A program made the position numbers and the translations under genes. This document shows, piece after piece, positions 1 through 10,675 of a stretch of DNA of 64,000 nucleotides. The DNA is from Neurospora intermedia. Its lineage: Eukaryota; Ascomycota; Sordariomycetes; Sordariales; Sordariaceae. Under the pieces are notes generated by a model that worked only from the letters and a program-made list of their open reading frames with translations, was not told where the DNA came from and made no database searches. The stretch spans positions 2,232,001 through 2,296,000 of the forward strand of contig BTPP01000008.1 in assembly GCA_037102815.1 (NCBI GenBank). Direction: 5' to 3'. Positions within the stretch are counted from its first letter, which is position 1. Each line of letters starts with the position of its first letter.

Positions 1-309
1 TGTTGATGACTTCCATAAAAGGCTTGTAAGAGAACTACTAACTGGCAGCAGGAGAAATGCATGTTGACATTCATATCCATAGGTATCATTGTGTTGTGCA
101 TGTCAATCATTTATTCCATGTCCTTTCGCTCCCCATCCAGACCGTAGCTTCAAAAGCACTTAACCATAAGTAATCAGCCGTCCGTCCGTCACTCCGTCCC
201 TTTCAGCTATCCAAACAACTCAACCTACCTCGCTTTGCCTCCATCTTCCCTACCTACTTTCTATGATTTGAAAAGCAGCATCACAAGCCAAACAACAACA
301 AATTGAGCC
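1..309. other. 5' flank of the first gene
   Basis: No gene is seen here. The last 130 bases are rich in C and T with CTACCT words, as is usual for leaders in this kind of genome, so this is probably the promoter and leader of the gene starting at 310. Another gene could lie just to the left of the window. Confidence 0.5.
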
Positions 310-3300
310 ATGGATCACAACAATTACCACCAGCCATTTAACCACCTTCAGCACCCTCTGTACTTTAAACCCCAATCTCCAGTTCATGCTCCTCCTGCTC
401 CTGGTCGTCCAGAGCCAGAGAAACCAAAAGACTACCAGCACTACGCTCCCGCATCACCAAGCGATTTTATTTACAACACTTCTGCCAACGGCACCGCCAA
501 CGCCACAGCTAACACCGCAGCAAGCACTAGCATCTTTGATCGTCCATCCCGCCCTTCATCTTCTTTTCCTTTTTCTTCTCGTTCTTTATTCTCCATTTTT
601 AACGACGAGTCGGGATTTGGTTATCCGCCAGCGGAAGTAGAATACAGCGGCGACGGCGGCGGCGGCGGCCCTTCTACTGGGGCAGTGAAGCGATCGTTTT
701 TGGATTACTTGGAGGTACCTGGGGTACCGGCATCAAGTCTACCGGCATCAAGTCTATCAAAACCCAGGCTACCGAAACCAAGTCTACCACAACCAAGTCT
801 ACCACAACCAAGTCTACCACAACCAGCACCAGGTTTCGAGGAGCATCGACGTCAGCGGCAGTCAATGATGAACGTGGGGCCGGGGCCGTCAAAATCGATA
901 CCCCCTGCGTTGTTGTTGGGTGGTGGTGAAAGAGGGAGTAATGCTAGTTCCAGTGAGGAGACAGTGGTGGTGATTAAGCGGGAGGAGGAGGAGGAGGAGG
1001 GATCGTCAAGTCCGGTTCCTTGGGTGTCGATACCGCTAGGGCAGAGGGTGAAGAGGTGGGAACCGCGGGTGACACAGGGAGAACAGGCAGAACAGGGAAA
1101 GCAGGTGGAAGGAGTCGTAGTGGGGGATGGGGTGGGAGATGGGGTGGGGTACGTGCGCCTGGGGATGGAGAAGAGTGGGATCAGTGATAGTAAGCACTGG
1201 GAAGAAAAGGGGGATGGGGTGGTAGAGAGGGTTGTGATGCCACCGACGGTGCAAAGTATAGGTGGGGGTGTGGGCGGCATGGAAACGGGAATGCGAATGG
1301 AACCAACGATAATGCCAAAGATGGGCCTGTTCAAACCCATCAGGTGGGATGGACCGTCTTCTTCGAGGTCGAAGACTAAAGCGAGGAGAGTTCGTGCTTG
1401 GGAAACCTTGGAAGAAGATTATGGAAATGTTCATCTCCGACGAACTCTTGGAACTCAAAACGGAAACGGAAATGGAAACGAAAACAGCAACAGAAACCGA
1501 AACGACGAAACCGAAGACGAAAAGGTTTCTGACGCCCCCATCTCTCCCCACTCTTGCTCTCCAAAGAGACTCAAGACCTCCTCCCAATCAGGATACACCT
1601 TTCGTCCAGGTCCAGATCCAGCAGAAACAAAAACAGACACCGAAATAAAACAAGAACCAAGCCTCTCACCTCCACCATCCGCTGTTTTTGCTCAGATTCC
1701 CATGTATGATTCCTTCGATTCCGTCCCAAGCAACAACAGTGGATATGAATCCTCCAGTCGATATGACGATTCTCTTTCCTCGCGAAGTATCAGCCCTTTT
1801 ACTCGGGTTCCGACACCTCGTCGTGTGCTGTTCACTACTACTACTACTCCGAACCGAATCATGACTGGAACTGGAACTAGAGAAACTACCCAGCCTTCAC
1901 TAAGGGCGGTGAGTAAGCAGTTGAAGAAGAGGAATCGGGAGATGGCGCTGGGTCAGGGTCGGGAGGACACGCGAGAACGGAGTCGTGAACCAAGAAAGAA
2001 ACGAAGAGAGGAGGAGAGTTGTTGGAGTTTGGCTGGCGGTAGTCAGGGACAGCTGACTCACGATGCTTCACTGCAGCAGCAGAAAAAAACTCGAGGATCT
2101 TCCGAAGAAAGAGAACAAGGTTGGAGGACAATCATCTCAGCAGGCAGCAGTGAAGAAGGGGAAGCAAGCAGTCACTACGAAAACAGTTATAGTTGTGGAC
2201 AGGAAAGACGGGACGACGCTGCTACACCAAGTACGTCTAACACCCTTTCTTATACCGACTATCAGGAAGAAGAAGAATGGTGTCGCCCTTTTTCATTCTC
2301 ATCATCACCTTCGTCATCGGCACCCGTCTCTTTTGAGACCTCGGCGAGATATGATGATGATCATGAATCCGCTCCTCCGTCACTGTTGGCTTCCCAACTG
2401 ATGGAGGAGGAATACCGACAAGCTATACAAATGGTGCAAGACACTTGTCTTGAGGCTAGCAAGAGGTATATCAGGGCTCATTGCGTGAATAGGGGGGCTC
2501 GTGACGGGGGCGGTAGTCCCGACACTAGTCCTGCGACCCGCCAAACTGTCTCGACACGGTCGTCGGCCCGCAAGGCAAGAAGAAGGAGGAAGCATAAGCT
2601 TGAATCCCGTCAGGCCTCTTCCTCCTCCTCTTTCTCATCCTCCTCCTCCTCCTCCTCCTCCTCCTCCTCCTCCTCCTCCTCCTCCTCCTCCTCACCAGCA
2701 CCTCCTCCACCGGCACCTCCACGGCAGCAGCGACGGCGACGAAGACGGCAAAACCGAACCAAAAAGCAGTCCGCCACAACCCCTTCCTCCTCTTCCAGCT
2801 CACCCCATCACCAACCTCGCCCAGACATCCAAATAAGAGATTCCCTCCTCCCCAACGTCTCCCAAATCTGCACCCTCCTCTGGTCGCGCTCGCAGTCTCT
2901 CCGACTGCACGATATCGACAGCATCGAGCTGCATACCGCGCGAAACATGTACTGGCTTTTATCGTGGGCGGAAACCGTCGCTTTTGCCGTTGTTCTTCCA
3001 CCTACTACTGCCATTGCCTTCAGTGTCTCCAGTGACTCCAGTGCCTCCAGTGGCTTCAGTGCCTTGACCGTCCCAGACTCAGATCCATGCCCAAACCCAA
3101 ACCCAAACCCAAACCCAAACCCGGAGCTAGATCCATTCGATTCGACTACGACCATATCAGTCGGATCGTCGGTCTCTGGTTTCGATGGTTTCGATGGTTC
3201 TTCTTCTGCTGCTTTTTGGCAGGGGAAAAGGGAGTGGGACATGGACAGGGAGTGGGAGTGGGAGGGTTTTGGGGAGGGTGTGAGTGAACAGGGGGATATG

Positions 3301-3510
3301 TTGAAAAGGAATAGTGAAGAGGAGGAGGGAGATAAGGCTAAAAAAGGGTCTGAGACCATAAACGGAAAAGAGGTCTGGGAACAACAGCAACGGATAGAAG
3401 AAGAAATGATGAAGAGGGTGTTTGACGAGGGAGGCATGCTTTGTGAGTTTTTGGGGTATGGGGAGGGGGTGGAGAGGTTGGGTAGGGTTAGGGAGTTTTA
3501 CGGGTTTTGA
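310..3510 (+). CDS. Low-complexity hypothetical protein (1066 aa)
   Basis: The family is not recognised. It is one open frame of 1066 codons starting at an ATG in strong context (GAGCCATGG). Most of the protein is predicted disorder: Ser/Pro-rich N-terminus, three to four tandem SLPQP units (about residues 150-170), an acidic EEEEEE run near 225, an Asn/Arg-rich NGNGNGN stretch near 385, a polybasic stretch and a run of about 25 Ser near 780 from a TCC microsatellite. Two stretches look folded: about residues 695-720 (SQLMEEEYRQAIQMVQDTCL, amphipathic) and about 840-890, containing QICTLLWSRSQSLRLHDID and ARNMYWLLSWAETVAF. A helical C-terminus (about 1020-1066) follows. There is no signal peptide. 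Basic clusters such as RKARRRRKHK suggest a nuclear location, but this is inference. Introns inside the frame cannot be excluded. The overlapping antisense frames are taken as shadows. Confidence 0.65.
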   Translation: MDHNNYHQPFNHLQHPLYFKPQSPVHAPPAPGRPEPEKPKDYQHYAPASPSDFIYNTSANGTANATANTAASTSIFDRPSRPSSSFPFSSRSLFSIFNDESGFGYPPAEVEYSGDGGGGGPSTGAVKRSFLDYLEVPGVPASSLPASSLSKPRLPKPSLPQPSLPQPSLPQPAPGFEEHRRQRQSMMNVGPGPSKSIPPALLLGGGERGSNASSSEETVVVIKREEEEEEGSSSPVPWVSIPLGQRVKRWEPRVTQGEQAEQGKQVEGVVVGDGVGDGVGYVRLGMEKSGISDSKHWEEKGDGVVERVVMPPTVQSIGGGVGGMETGMRMEPTIMPKMGLFKPIRWDGPSSSRSKTKARRVRAWETLEEDYGNVHLRRTLGTQNGNGNGNENSNRNRNDETEDEKVSDAPISPHSCSPKRLKTSSQSGYTFRPGPDPAETKTDTEIKQEPSLSPPPSAVFAQIPMYDSFDSVPSNNSGYESSSRYDDSLSSRSISPFTRVPTPRRVLFTTTTTPNRIMTGTGTRETTQPSLRAVSKQLKKRNREMALGQGREDTRERSREPRKKRREEESCWSLAGGSQGQLTHDASLQQQKKTRGSSEEREQGWRTIISAGSSEEGEASSHYENSYSCGQERRDDAATPSTSNTLSYTDYQEEEEWCRPFSFSSSPSSSAPVSFETSARYDDDHESAPPSLLASQLMEEEYRQAIQMVQDTCLEASKRYIRAHCVNRGARDGGGSPDTSPATRQTVSTRSSARKARRRRKHKLESRQASSSSSFSSSSSSSSSSSSSSSSSSSSPAPPPPAPPRQQRRRRRRQNRTKKQSATTPSSSSSSPHHQPRPDIQIRDSLLPNVSQICTLLWSRSQSLRLHDIDSIELHTARNMYWLLSWAETVAFAVVLPPTTAIAFSVSSDSSASSGFSALTVPDSDPCPNPNPNPNPNPELDPFDSTTTISVGSSVSGFDGFDGSSSAAFWQGKREWDMDREWEWEGFGEGVSEQGDMLKRNSEEEEGDKAKKGSETINGKEVWEQQQRIEEEMMKRVFDEGGMLCEFLGYGEGVERLGRVREFYGF
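2638..2693. repeat. (TCC)n microsatellite in coding sequence
   Basis: An almost uninterrupted TCC trinucleotide tract of about 18 units encodes the poly-Ser run of the first gene. Its multiple-of-three unit keeps the frame open, so length changes would alter only the Ser tract. Confidence 0.95.
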
Positions 3511-4850
3511 CACTTGCGGCTTTTTGGGGTAGTAGTATTTCTGAGTGGTCAATGATGATGGGATTTGGATATTAGAATTGGATAGAAGAGATCTTTTGGA
3601 ATACATGTCAAAAGATCGCGCCAATGTGGTAAATGAAGATGTAACCTGATGAACATGTGCACTTCCCTTCGGGGCATGGTCCACAACGTGTTTGCCTCGT
3701 GGCTTGTTTGGTTCCTGGTGAGGAAAAAGGAAATATGTCTCGTGCTTAGTTTGATTTGACAGCTTCTTGTAAGATACCTATATGGTATTCCTCCAGGCCA
3801 ATACGTCTTGTCTGGCTTCGTTGTTCCGGGTCAAGCTTGATGGGCAAGGTGGGCTTGGTTTGTATGACCCTGGTTGACTCTATTTGAAGACAAGTGTGGG
3901 TGTTACCTATCTTGATACCCTTTGGTGATGACAGTAAGGATTCGATAAGGTAGCCGGGAAGAGCGGGAATAACCAAAGAGAAACCCAAAGGGACGGATAT
4001 CAAAAAATATCAAAAAGGGGGCGCGCATTATCGCAGACTGGAAATTGGGATGGTCCACAAAGTATCCAATATTGCCATGCCCGATAACTGAGAAGATGAA
4101 AGAGCTGAAAAGAGCTGACTCCACTGGAGCCCACAAGATAACCCCACAACCCCACGGCGGGTAGTCGAACGCTAAGAGCGCTGCCCTGAAGTGGACCTGT
4201 CCGGGGCATGGTTGGCGGGATCCCGGCGGGCCTGTTACAGTGGATGTGGTTCCCCCCCAGAATTCCCAGGCAGGGCAATTCCCCGGAAGGATGGGAAAAT
4301 GTTCAGTTGGTTCTTCAGAATGGTATCATCTTCGACCCCCCTTCCTTGGGTCACCAATGAGAGACGCACTCGCTCACCGATCACTCGCATTCCCGTATGT
4401 CCGCCCATGTCACACACCATCCAGAATCGACCCCACGGACCGTCACCCAACAGCCCCCCGAGGCCGGCCGGGGGAATGATAAGCACTTCTCTTGTTCCTG
4501 TTGTGGCCATGGCTATGTGCTGCAGTAGTGTAGGTAAGGTAGTGTAAGCTTAGCTGACATTTGATGACTGCCCCTGCCTCTTGTTTTATCTTTTTTTTTT
4601 ATTTCTCGTTTTTCCTCCTTCTCTCACTCACATATTACCCAAGTTGAATTACTACACATATCAACCCGGCCTGTCACGCGACCACACTCCACTCACCAAA
4701 TAATCCTCCATCTCACCCGGCGACGATAGGACGAACGGTTGTGATAGGGACGCGATGATATTGGGCGCGTATCTGGTGAGAGGATGAGACCTTTACAACC
4801 CGACCAGTCGCCTCTCAACCGACAATAACCACGACGACAACGACGGAAAC
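3511..4850. other. Intergenic: 3' end of orphan gene and permease promoter
   Basis: No convincing coding region. Position 4140-4460 is noticeably GC-rich, and 4560-4650 is a CT-rich tract with a poly-T run, typical of the sequence just ahead of a transcription start. It most likely holds the terminator region of the first gene and the promoter and leader of the permease. Confidence 0.5.
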
Positions 4851-6950
4851 ATGAAACCCAAAAAGCGAGACACCATGCCCAGCGACATCGAAATGGCCGC
4901 TTACGGCAGTAGAGGTGGAGATTCCTTCGGCCAGGGAAGTTCATGGAGTTTCCGGGAACCCTTCGCAGTCGGCCGCGTTCCGCCATGGGCACGCGCTCGC
5001 CATCGCCAAGAACCGAGGTTGCGAACATTCCTCGACTCGTTCAAACGAGACCCCGTCCGCCGGATATCAACCCATGGCATCTATGCCCAGAGCCATCCTG
5101 ATCAATACCAAGCAGCCGACTCCTCGGATGAGCCTCCGACTGAACAGAATCATGGAAGCCACTACTTTGACCTACACGCCGCCAACGTCAGGACGGCAAA
5201 CACGGGTCTGGCCCGAGAGCTAAAGGGGAGACACTTGCAGATGATTGCCATTGGTGGTTCAGTTGGTATGTCTTGTACAACACCTTACATGAAGACATAA
5301 CTGACCAACATCAGGTTCCGGTTTGTTCGTGGCCTCGGGCAAGTGTCTCTACCTAGGAGGTCCGGCCTCGCTCATCATTGCATATGGCTTTGTGGGTGTC
5401 ATGCTTTGGTGTACTATTCAAGCTCTTGGTGAACTGGCCGTTGCTTTCCCCGTTGCCGGTTCCTTCTCGTCATACTCTACAAGATTCCTTGATCCAGCAT
5501 GGGGGTTTGCCATGGGGTGGAAGTAAGACACTGACCCCTGAACTTTGATGATATAACGAACCCGACTAACCTCACCCCCAGTTATGCCCTCCAATGGTTG
5601 ACAGTCCTACCACTCGAACTCATAGCAGCTTCCATCACCATCGGCTACTGGAACGACCAACTCAACAAAGCCATCTTCATCACCATTTTCCTGGCAACAG
5701 TTATCATCATCAACCTCTTCGGTGTCAAAGGCTATGGTGAAGCCGAATTCGTCTTTTCTATTGTCAAAATCGCCGCCGTCACCGGTTTCATGTACGTACA
5801 TCTCCTTCTTATCCTCTCTTCAACTCTCCCTAACAAACCCAGCATCCTTGCCGCAGTCATCAACATCGGCGGCTTCGACGACCCCCAAGGCAACACCGGC
5901 TACATTGGCGGGCGCTACTGGACCAACCCCGGCGCCTTTCACCACGGTTTCAAAGGTCTCTGCTCCGTCTTTGTCTCCGCCGCCTTCGCCTTCACGGGTA
6001 CCGAGCTAGTCGGGCTCGCCGCCGCCGAAACCGCCAACCCGCGCAAATCCCTGCCGACAGCCATCAAGCAAGTCTTTTGGCGCATCACCCTCTTCTACAT
6101 TGTCTCTCTCACCCTCGTCGGCCTTATCGTCCCTTACAACCACGAGCGCCTCCTGGGAAATATCCAGCACTACTCAGTCTCCGACGCCTCGTACTCGCCC
6201 TTCGTTATAGCCATCGAGTCCGCCTCCATCCAAGTTTTACCTGGTATAATGAACGCCGTCATCCTCATCGCCGTACTCAGCGTAGGCAACTCCGCCGTCT
6301 TCGGTAGTTCCCGCACCTTAGCAGCCCTGGCCGACCAGCGTCAAGCGCCCCAAATCCTCGCCTACGTCGACCGCAAGGGCCGACCCCTCTTCGCCATCCT
6401 CTTTGCAGCCCTCGTCGGCCTCATCGGCTACCTAGCCGACCTGAAATTTCAATCCGACGTGCTAAACTGGCTGCTCGCCGTGTCCGGCCTCTCGTCCATC
6501 TTCACCTGGGGCTCCATCTGCCTCTGCCACATCCGCTTCCGACGCGCCTGGGCCCGCCGAGGCCGTTCCCTCACTCAATTATCCTTTACAGCACAGGCAG
6601 GCATCACGGGGTCGTACGTCGGCCTTTTTCTAAATGTCTTTGTGCTGATTGCCCAGTTCTGGATTGCGGCGTTCCCGATTGTCACGTTTACGGATAACCA
6701 GTCGGCGGCTACCGCGTCGCCGAGTCAAGTGGCGCAGAGTTTCTTTTTGCAGTATCTGTGTGTGCCGATTGTGGTGGCGTTTTATTTGGTGTATAAGTTG
6801 TGGTTTCGGACCAAGATTGTCAGGAGCGATGAGATGGATTTGGATACGGGACGGAGGAGGGATGTGAATTTGCCCGTGTTGGTGATGAGGGAGAAGGAGG
6901 AGGTGGAGGGGTGGCCCGGGTGGAAGAGGGTTTATCGGTTTTTTTGTTAG
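4851..6950 (+). CDS. Amino-acid permease of the fungal AAP (APC) family
   Basis: Plasma-membrane amino acid/proton symporter. Proposed exons: 4851-5265, 5315-5522, 5582-5791, 5843-6950 (introns of 49, 59 and 51 bp, all GT..AG, with TAAC- or TGAC-type branch sites). Joining them restores family signatures: RELKGRHLQMIAIGGSVG then SGLFVASGK across intron 1 (the AAP glycine-rich TM1 motif), GW-NYALQW across intron 2, and KIAAVTGFI-ILAAVINIGG across intron 3. TM segments follow through to FYLVYKLWF near the C-terminus, about 12 in all. The third intron is 51 bp and stop-free, so retention would insert 17 residues; the family sequence argues for removal. An alternative start is the ATG at 4875. 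The Ser/Arg-rich N-terminal tail is poorly conserved. Substrate cannot be told from sequence; broad-range or proline-type permeases are equally possible. Confidence 0.88.
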
Positions 6951-7633
6951 CCGTCGGTTTCGCTGTGGGATTATTTGGGTTGGATTGGATTATTAGGAAT
7001 ACCCGATATATGTCTGGGAGTTTAAGTTGGAGTATCTGGGAAGGATTTGTCGGGATTATGGGATTGGGATGGGATATGAAGCGAGGCGTTTAGAGTTTGT
7101 GGGCTGGGCACGAATTTGCGACGGGATATTCAACTTTGTCAGTTCAGTTCAGTTTTGATGATACCATGGCCGGGGCTTGTTAGTATACACCACTTATAGC
7201 TGTAATGATCATGCATGGAGAAGAATGAAAGGATTCGAACATTGGCTTTTACCTTTTATGATCACCTACGGCATCCTATCTTCTGTTCTCGCCTAATCAT
7301 TCTGTTTGATTCAATTTAATGGAAACTGCCCTGGGAAAGAGCACTCCATCAACCGCATGACTAATGAAAAAGGGCTGCCCTATAGTACTATGGGGAGAAT
7401 GAATACGCGTACTGCACTATTTATATCAGCTTATGAAACGTTTCTTGCTTAGGTAAGTCATCGATACTACTGAAAGTTGGGAACCGTCCAGTCCTCATTA
7501 TCTATGATGATATAAAAGTCTAGTCTTCTCAACCGAAAAGGAACAGTCTATATAACCCTCTCTTTATCAACAACACTCTCTTTCTCTTTCCAGCTTATCT
7601 ACCATCCGTCTATCACCCCTCAATCCCTCTTCC
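6951..7633. other. Intergenic: convergent 3' ends
   Basis: The permease (+) and the MFS gene (-) converge here, so this should hold two 3' UTRs. A CT-rich stretch lies at 7550-7630. A short frame at 6911-7093 overlaps the permease end in another frame and is not supported as a gene. Confidence 0.5.
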
Positions 7634-10036
7634 TCAATCCCTATACCTCTCCCCTTCCACTCCTTCCTCTTCCTCTCCCCCCATATTGTCCCTCCTCCCA
7701 AACCCCACCAAACTCACCACCCCCAAACAAACAGCAAACATCCCCCCCGCCACCAAAAACGGCAATCCCATCCACCGCATATCCCCATCCCCATCCCCAT
7801 CTCCATCCTTACCCCCCTTATGGTCTTTTCCCGGTCCCTCCCCAAGTTTAAGTCCCACACTAAACAACCCCGCAGCCACCGGCCTCCCCGCGCTCGTAGC
7901 CGCATACGTAACAACACTAATAACCGTATACAGCGTCGCGCGATGGCGCGCATCCACCAGGTTGGTAATCAGACTGCGCAAGGGGACCGAAAGTGCCGCG
8001 CCGGCGGAGTAGAGGAGTTCCCCCGAGGCGAGAACACGAAAATTCGAAGAAGAAGAAGAAGAAGAAGAAGAAGAAATGCCGGGGAGGGAAATGAAGAGGC
8101 AGCCGAGAGTGAGGAAAAAGGCAAAGAGGCGGGAGAGGAGGGCGTCTTTGGCTTCTTCCGAGAGGGGGAGGCGGCGGCGGGAAATAAAAGAAGGGGAGTA
8201 AAAAGAAGAGGAGGGGGAGGGGGAGGAGGAGGAGGAGGAGGAGGAGGAGGAGGAGGAGGAGGAGGAGAGAAAGGTGGATAAAGAGGGGAGGAGGAGGGTG
8301 AGTGTTAGGAGGTTGGTGAGGGCGCCGAGGGAGGGGAGGAGGGAGGCCTGTTTTTGGATGTTAGTGGTTAAAGGCAAAGAAGAAACAAAAAGAAAAAAAA
8401 GTATAAGTGAGAGGTAGGTGCAAGACATACCTTCCCCAAAGACCACCCCAGCCTTTTACTCGCATACTGAATCATCAACAACTGTTCCGCCTGTTCGCCC
8501 ATGTAGTACAACCAGAAACAAAGCAATAGCAAAACAGCCTTGGGGTTCTGCAAAGTCCACGTCCCTCCCTCTTTTACCTTTTCCACGTACTCTTCAACAA
8601 GCTGCCTAACATTCTTATGCTTCGTGATCGTTTCCTCTTCCTCTCCCTCTCCCTCTTCCCCTTCCTCCTCCTCTTCCACTTCCTCTCCCCCTTCCTCTCC
8701 CTCTTCCTCTCCCTCTCCCCCTCCCTCTCCCTCTCCCTCTACACCTATCCCCGAAGAGTCGATATCAGAAGCAGGCAACGTCTCCTCCACAAAAACAACA
8801 GCAACCACATACCCCACCACCTGAACCAGCATCCCAATCCACATGGCCAGCCACGCATCATCATAGGCAATCATCGCACCACCAACAGGCACAAACACGA
8901 AGCGCGAGACGATGGACGAAGCAAGCAGGTAGCTGAAGAAGGTGGAGCGTTGCTCGGGTGGGCAGACGTCAGCGACCAAAACGTAGGCGATGCTGGTGAA
9001 GGTGGTGCTTCCCGAGCCGAGGAGCTGGAAGAGGCCGCCGAACCAGACGGCGCGGATGGGGAAGATGGTCGGGAAGTAGTCTTATCTGTTAGTTTTGGGT
9101 ATGAAAAGGTATGAAAAGAGAAGATGGGTGAGGGGATAGGATGGGATGGATTGGGGGAGAGAAAGGAAAACGTACAGACAAGTCGAACCCATGCTTCGTT
9201 TAGTAAACATCCGAATAAAGCGAGGAGCAAGACTTTTTTGCGGCCGATGCGGTCGGTTAGGATGCCCCAGGGGATGGCGAGGGCAACGGCTGGAATTTGA
9301 GTATTTGGTTGTTAATATTGGATTTTGTTATTGTGTGCAAGCAAGCTGCATCTCTCCAATATCGAACGTAGAGGTCTCCCACTTGTTTAATTCACTCTTC
9401 GTTCCATCTTCTCTCAACCTTTAAGCTTCCACCAACTCCGTCTCTTCTCTCCTTCTCCCTCTCTCTCTCCTCGCCTTTCTTTTTTTTTTGTTTTCTTTTA
9501 TCTCCTTTCTTTTCTCCATTCCTCTCTTCCCCTCTCTTAATCCCCTTGATCCCCCCTTTGTTCCACCCCCACCACCCACCACCACCACCAAAGATAAAAA
9601 AAAAAAAAAAAAAAAAAAAGTCAAACTCACCAGGTAATATCTCAAACACATCCTTCCAAGCATTCACCTCGGCAACCTCACTCTGCACCGGCCCCACTTT
9701 ACACCTATCATCTTCAAAATTGGTCGGTACCCCTTGCAATAATCCTCCTCCTGTTCCCAAAGACAAAGAATCGGTGATTCCCTTCTCATAGTACTTTTTG
9801 CAAATAATCCCCTGGAGAATGGCGAGCGAGGGCGCAGTAGTGATTTGTACGCCCATGGTGAAGAGGAGGGTGAGGGAGGCGACTGTTAGGAGGGTGGGAT
9901 ATAGTTGAGAGGAGGGTTTTTGGTTCGCGATGGGGGAGGGTGAGGGTGAAAAGGGGGCATCTTGGGGAAGGAGGGTGGTTTGTTCGGTTGGGGTGTCGGT
10001 GTCGGTGTCGGTGTCGGTGTCTTCTGAGGGGTTCAT
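7634..10036 (-). CDS. Major facilitator superfamily transporter
   Basis: Membrane transporter of about 627 residues. Proposed exons on the minus strand: 10036-9631, 9289-9176, 9080-8431, 8347-7634. The start at 10036 (MNPSED) is chosen over an in-frame ATG at 10216 because the extra residues read like translated leader. Exon 1 holds TM1 (LLTVASLTLLFTMGVQ). Exon 2 holds the MFS motif A, GILTDRIGRKKVLLL. Exon 3 begins YYFPTIFPIRAVW and holds VLVADVCPPEQRSTFFSYLL, typical of fungal efflux-type MFS proteins. The acceptor of intron 2 reads ATAAG rather than YAG but is the one that keeps this frame. Oddities: a central cytoplasmic loop of about 45 Glu/Gly residues (near 8645-8740), and a poly-Ser run of 15 (from GAG repeats, 8221-8267). 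Several acidic or Ser runs suggest slippage-driven growth of loops. Substrate unknown. Confidence 0.82.
8221..8267. repeat. (GAG)n microsatellite in MFS exon 4
   Basis: GGA/GAG trinucleotide tract that reads as poly-Ser on the minus strand inside the transporter, between two membrane segments. A second, less regular purine/pyrimidine tract at about 8635-8740 encodes the acidic loop. Confidence 0.9.
9596..9619. repeat. A24 homopolymer in MFS intron 1
   Basis: Run of 24 A on the plus strand, so 24 T on the sense strand, about 10 bases after the intron 1 donor. This intron (9630-9290, 341 bp) is far longer than the others in the gene and is CT-rich on the plus strand. Confidence 0.9.
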
Positions 10037-10675
10037 GGTGGTTGGTGGTTTTCGGGTTGGTGATGGAGATGCTGATGGAGATGGGAGTTGGGATAAGTGA
10101 TGAAGTAGGAGAGATGAACTTGAAGCCGACCAGGTCAAGGGCCGGGGAGGTGAAAGAAGAGTGATGCTGATGAAATAAGAAAGAATCTGAAAACCTGAAG
10201 TGAAATGAAGTGTCAAGAGAATGTGGAGTGGTGTTTAAACCTTAGATGAACCACAGTAAACAAATGATAAGGGGTTCACATCATAGGGCTGACTGGATTG
10301 GTGTAGTATTGGTAAGAGTACGTAATGCTGGGCCGGAACGCGCAAAGGACGCGCAATACTTGCTGGGGTTGCGGTGCGCTGGCGCGGTATAGTATTCGAT
10401 AGCGGTTTGTTGGTTGCGCCTTAACGGAACCTGGAATGATATCAAGGTTGTATTGTCCTTGGGTTCCGTCTTATGTCTTGATGGTTGCAAGTGAACCAGA
10501 CTCACCCTCTGCTTGAGAAGAGATGGAATATACTAATCACCACGCGGAACAGACCACCGACCAGATGCTTGTTCACGGCATGAAGCATTCATAGGGCCCT
10601 TATCAGTAACCAACAGTACCTCTGTGAGTATCATACATGATGAATCTACCATGAAAGAAATGTATGGCAGGATTA
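10037..10675. other. Intergenic: MFS gene 5' region
   Basis: No gene seen. This is the probable leader and promoter of the MFS gene, followed by unremarkable sequence up to the MITE at 10676. Confidence 0.5.

Noticed and set aside
3480-3493. Telomere-like word TAGGGTTAGGG, or a telomerase RNA template on the other strand
   Set aside because: It is a single short match inside the orphan gene's coding sequence and in a G-rich tail; there is no repeat array and no other sign of an RNA gene.
2808-3684. Long minus-strand frames over the end of the orphan gene
   Set aside because: Composition-driven (Ser, Pro, Phe) and mutually overlapping; no domain seen.
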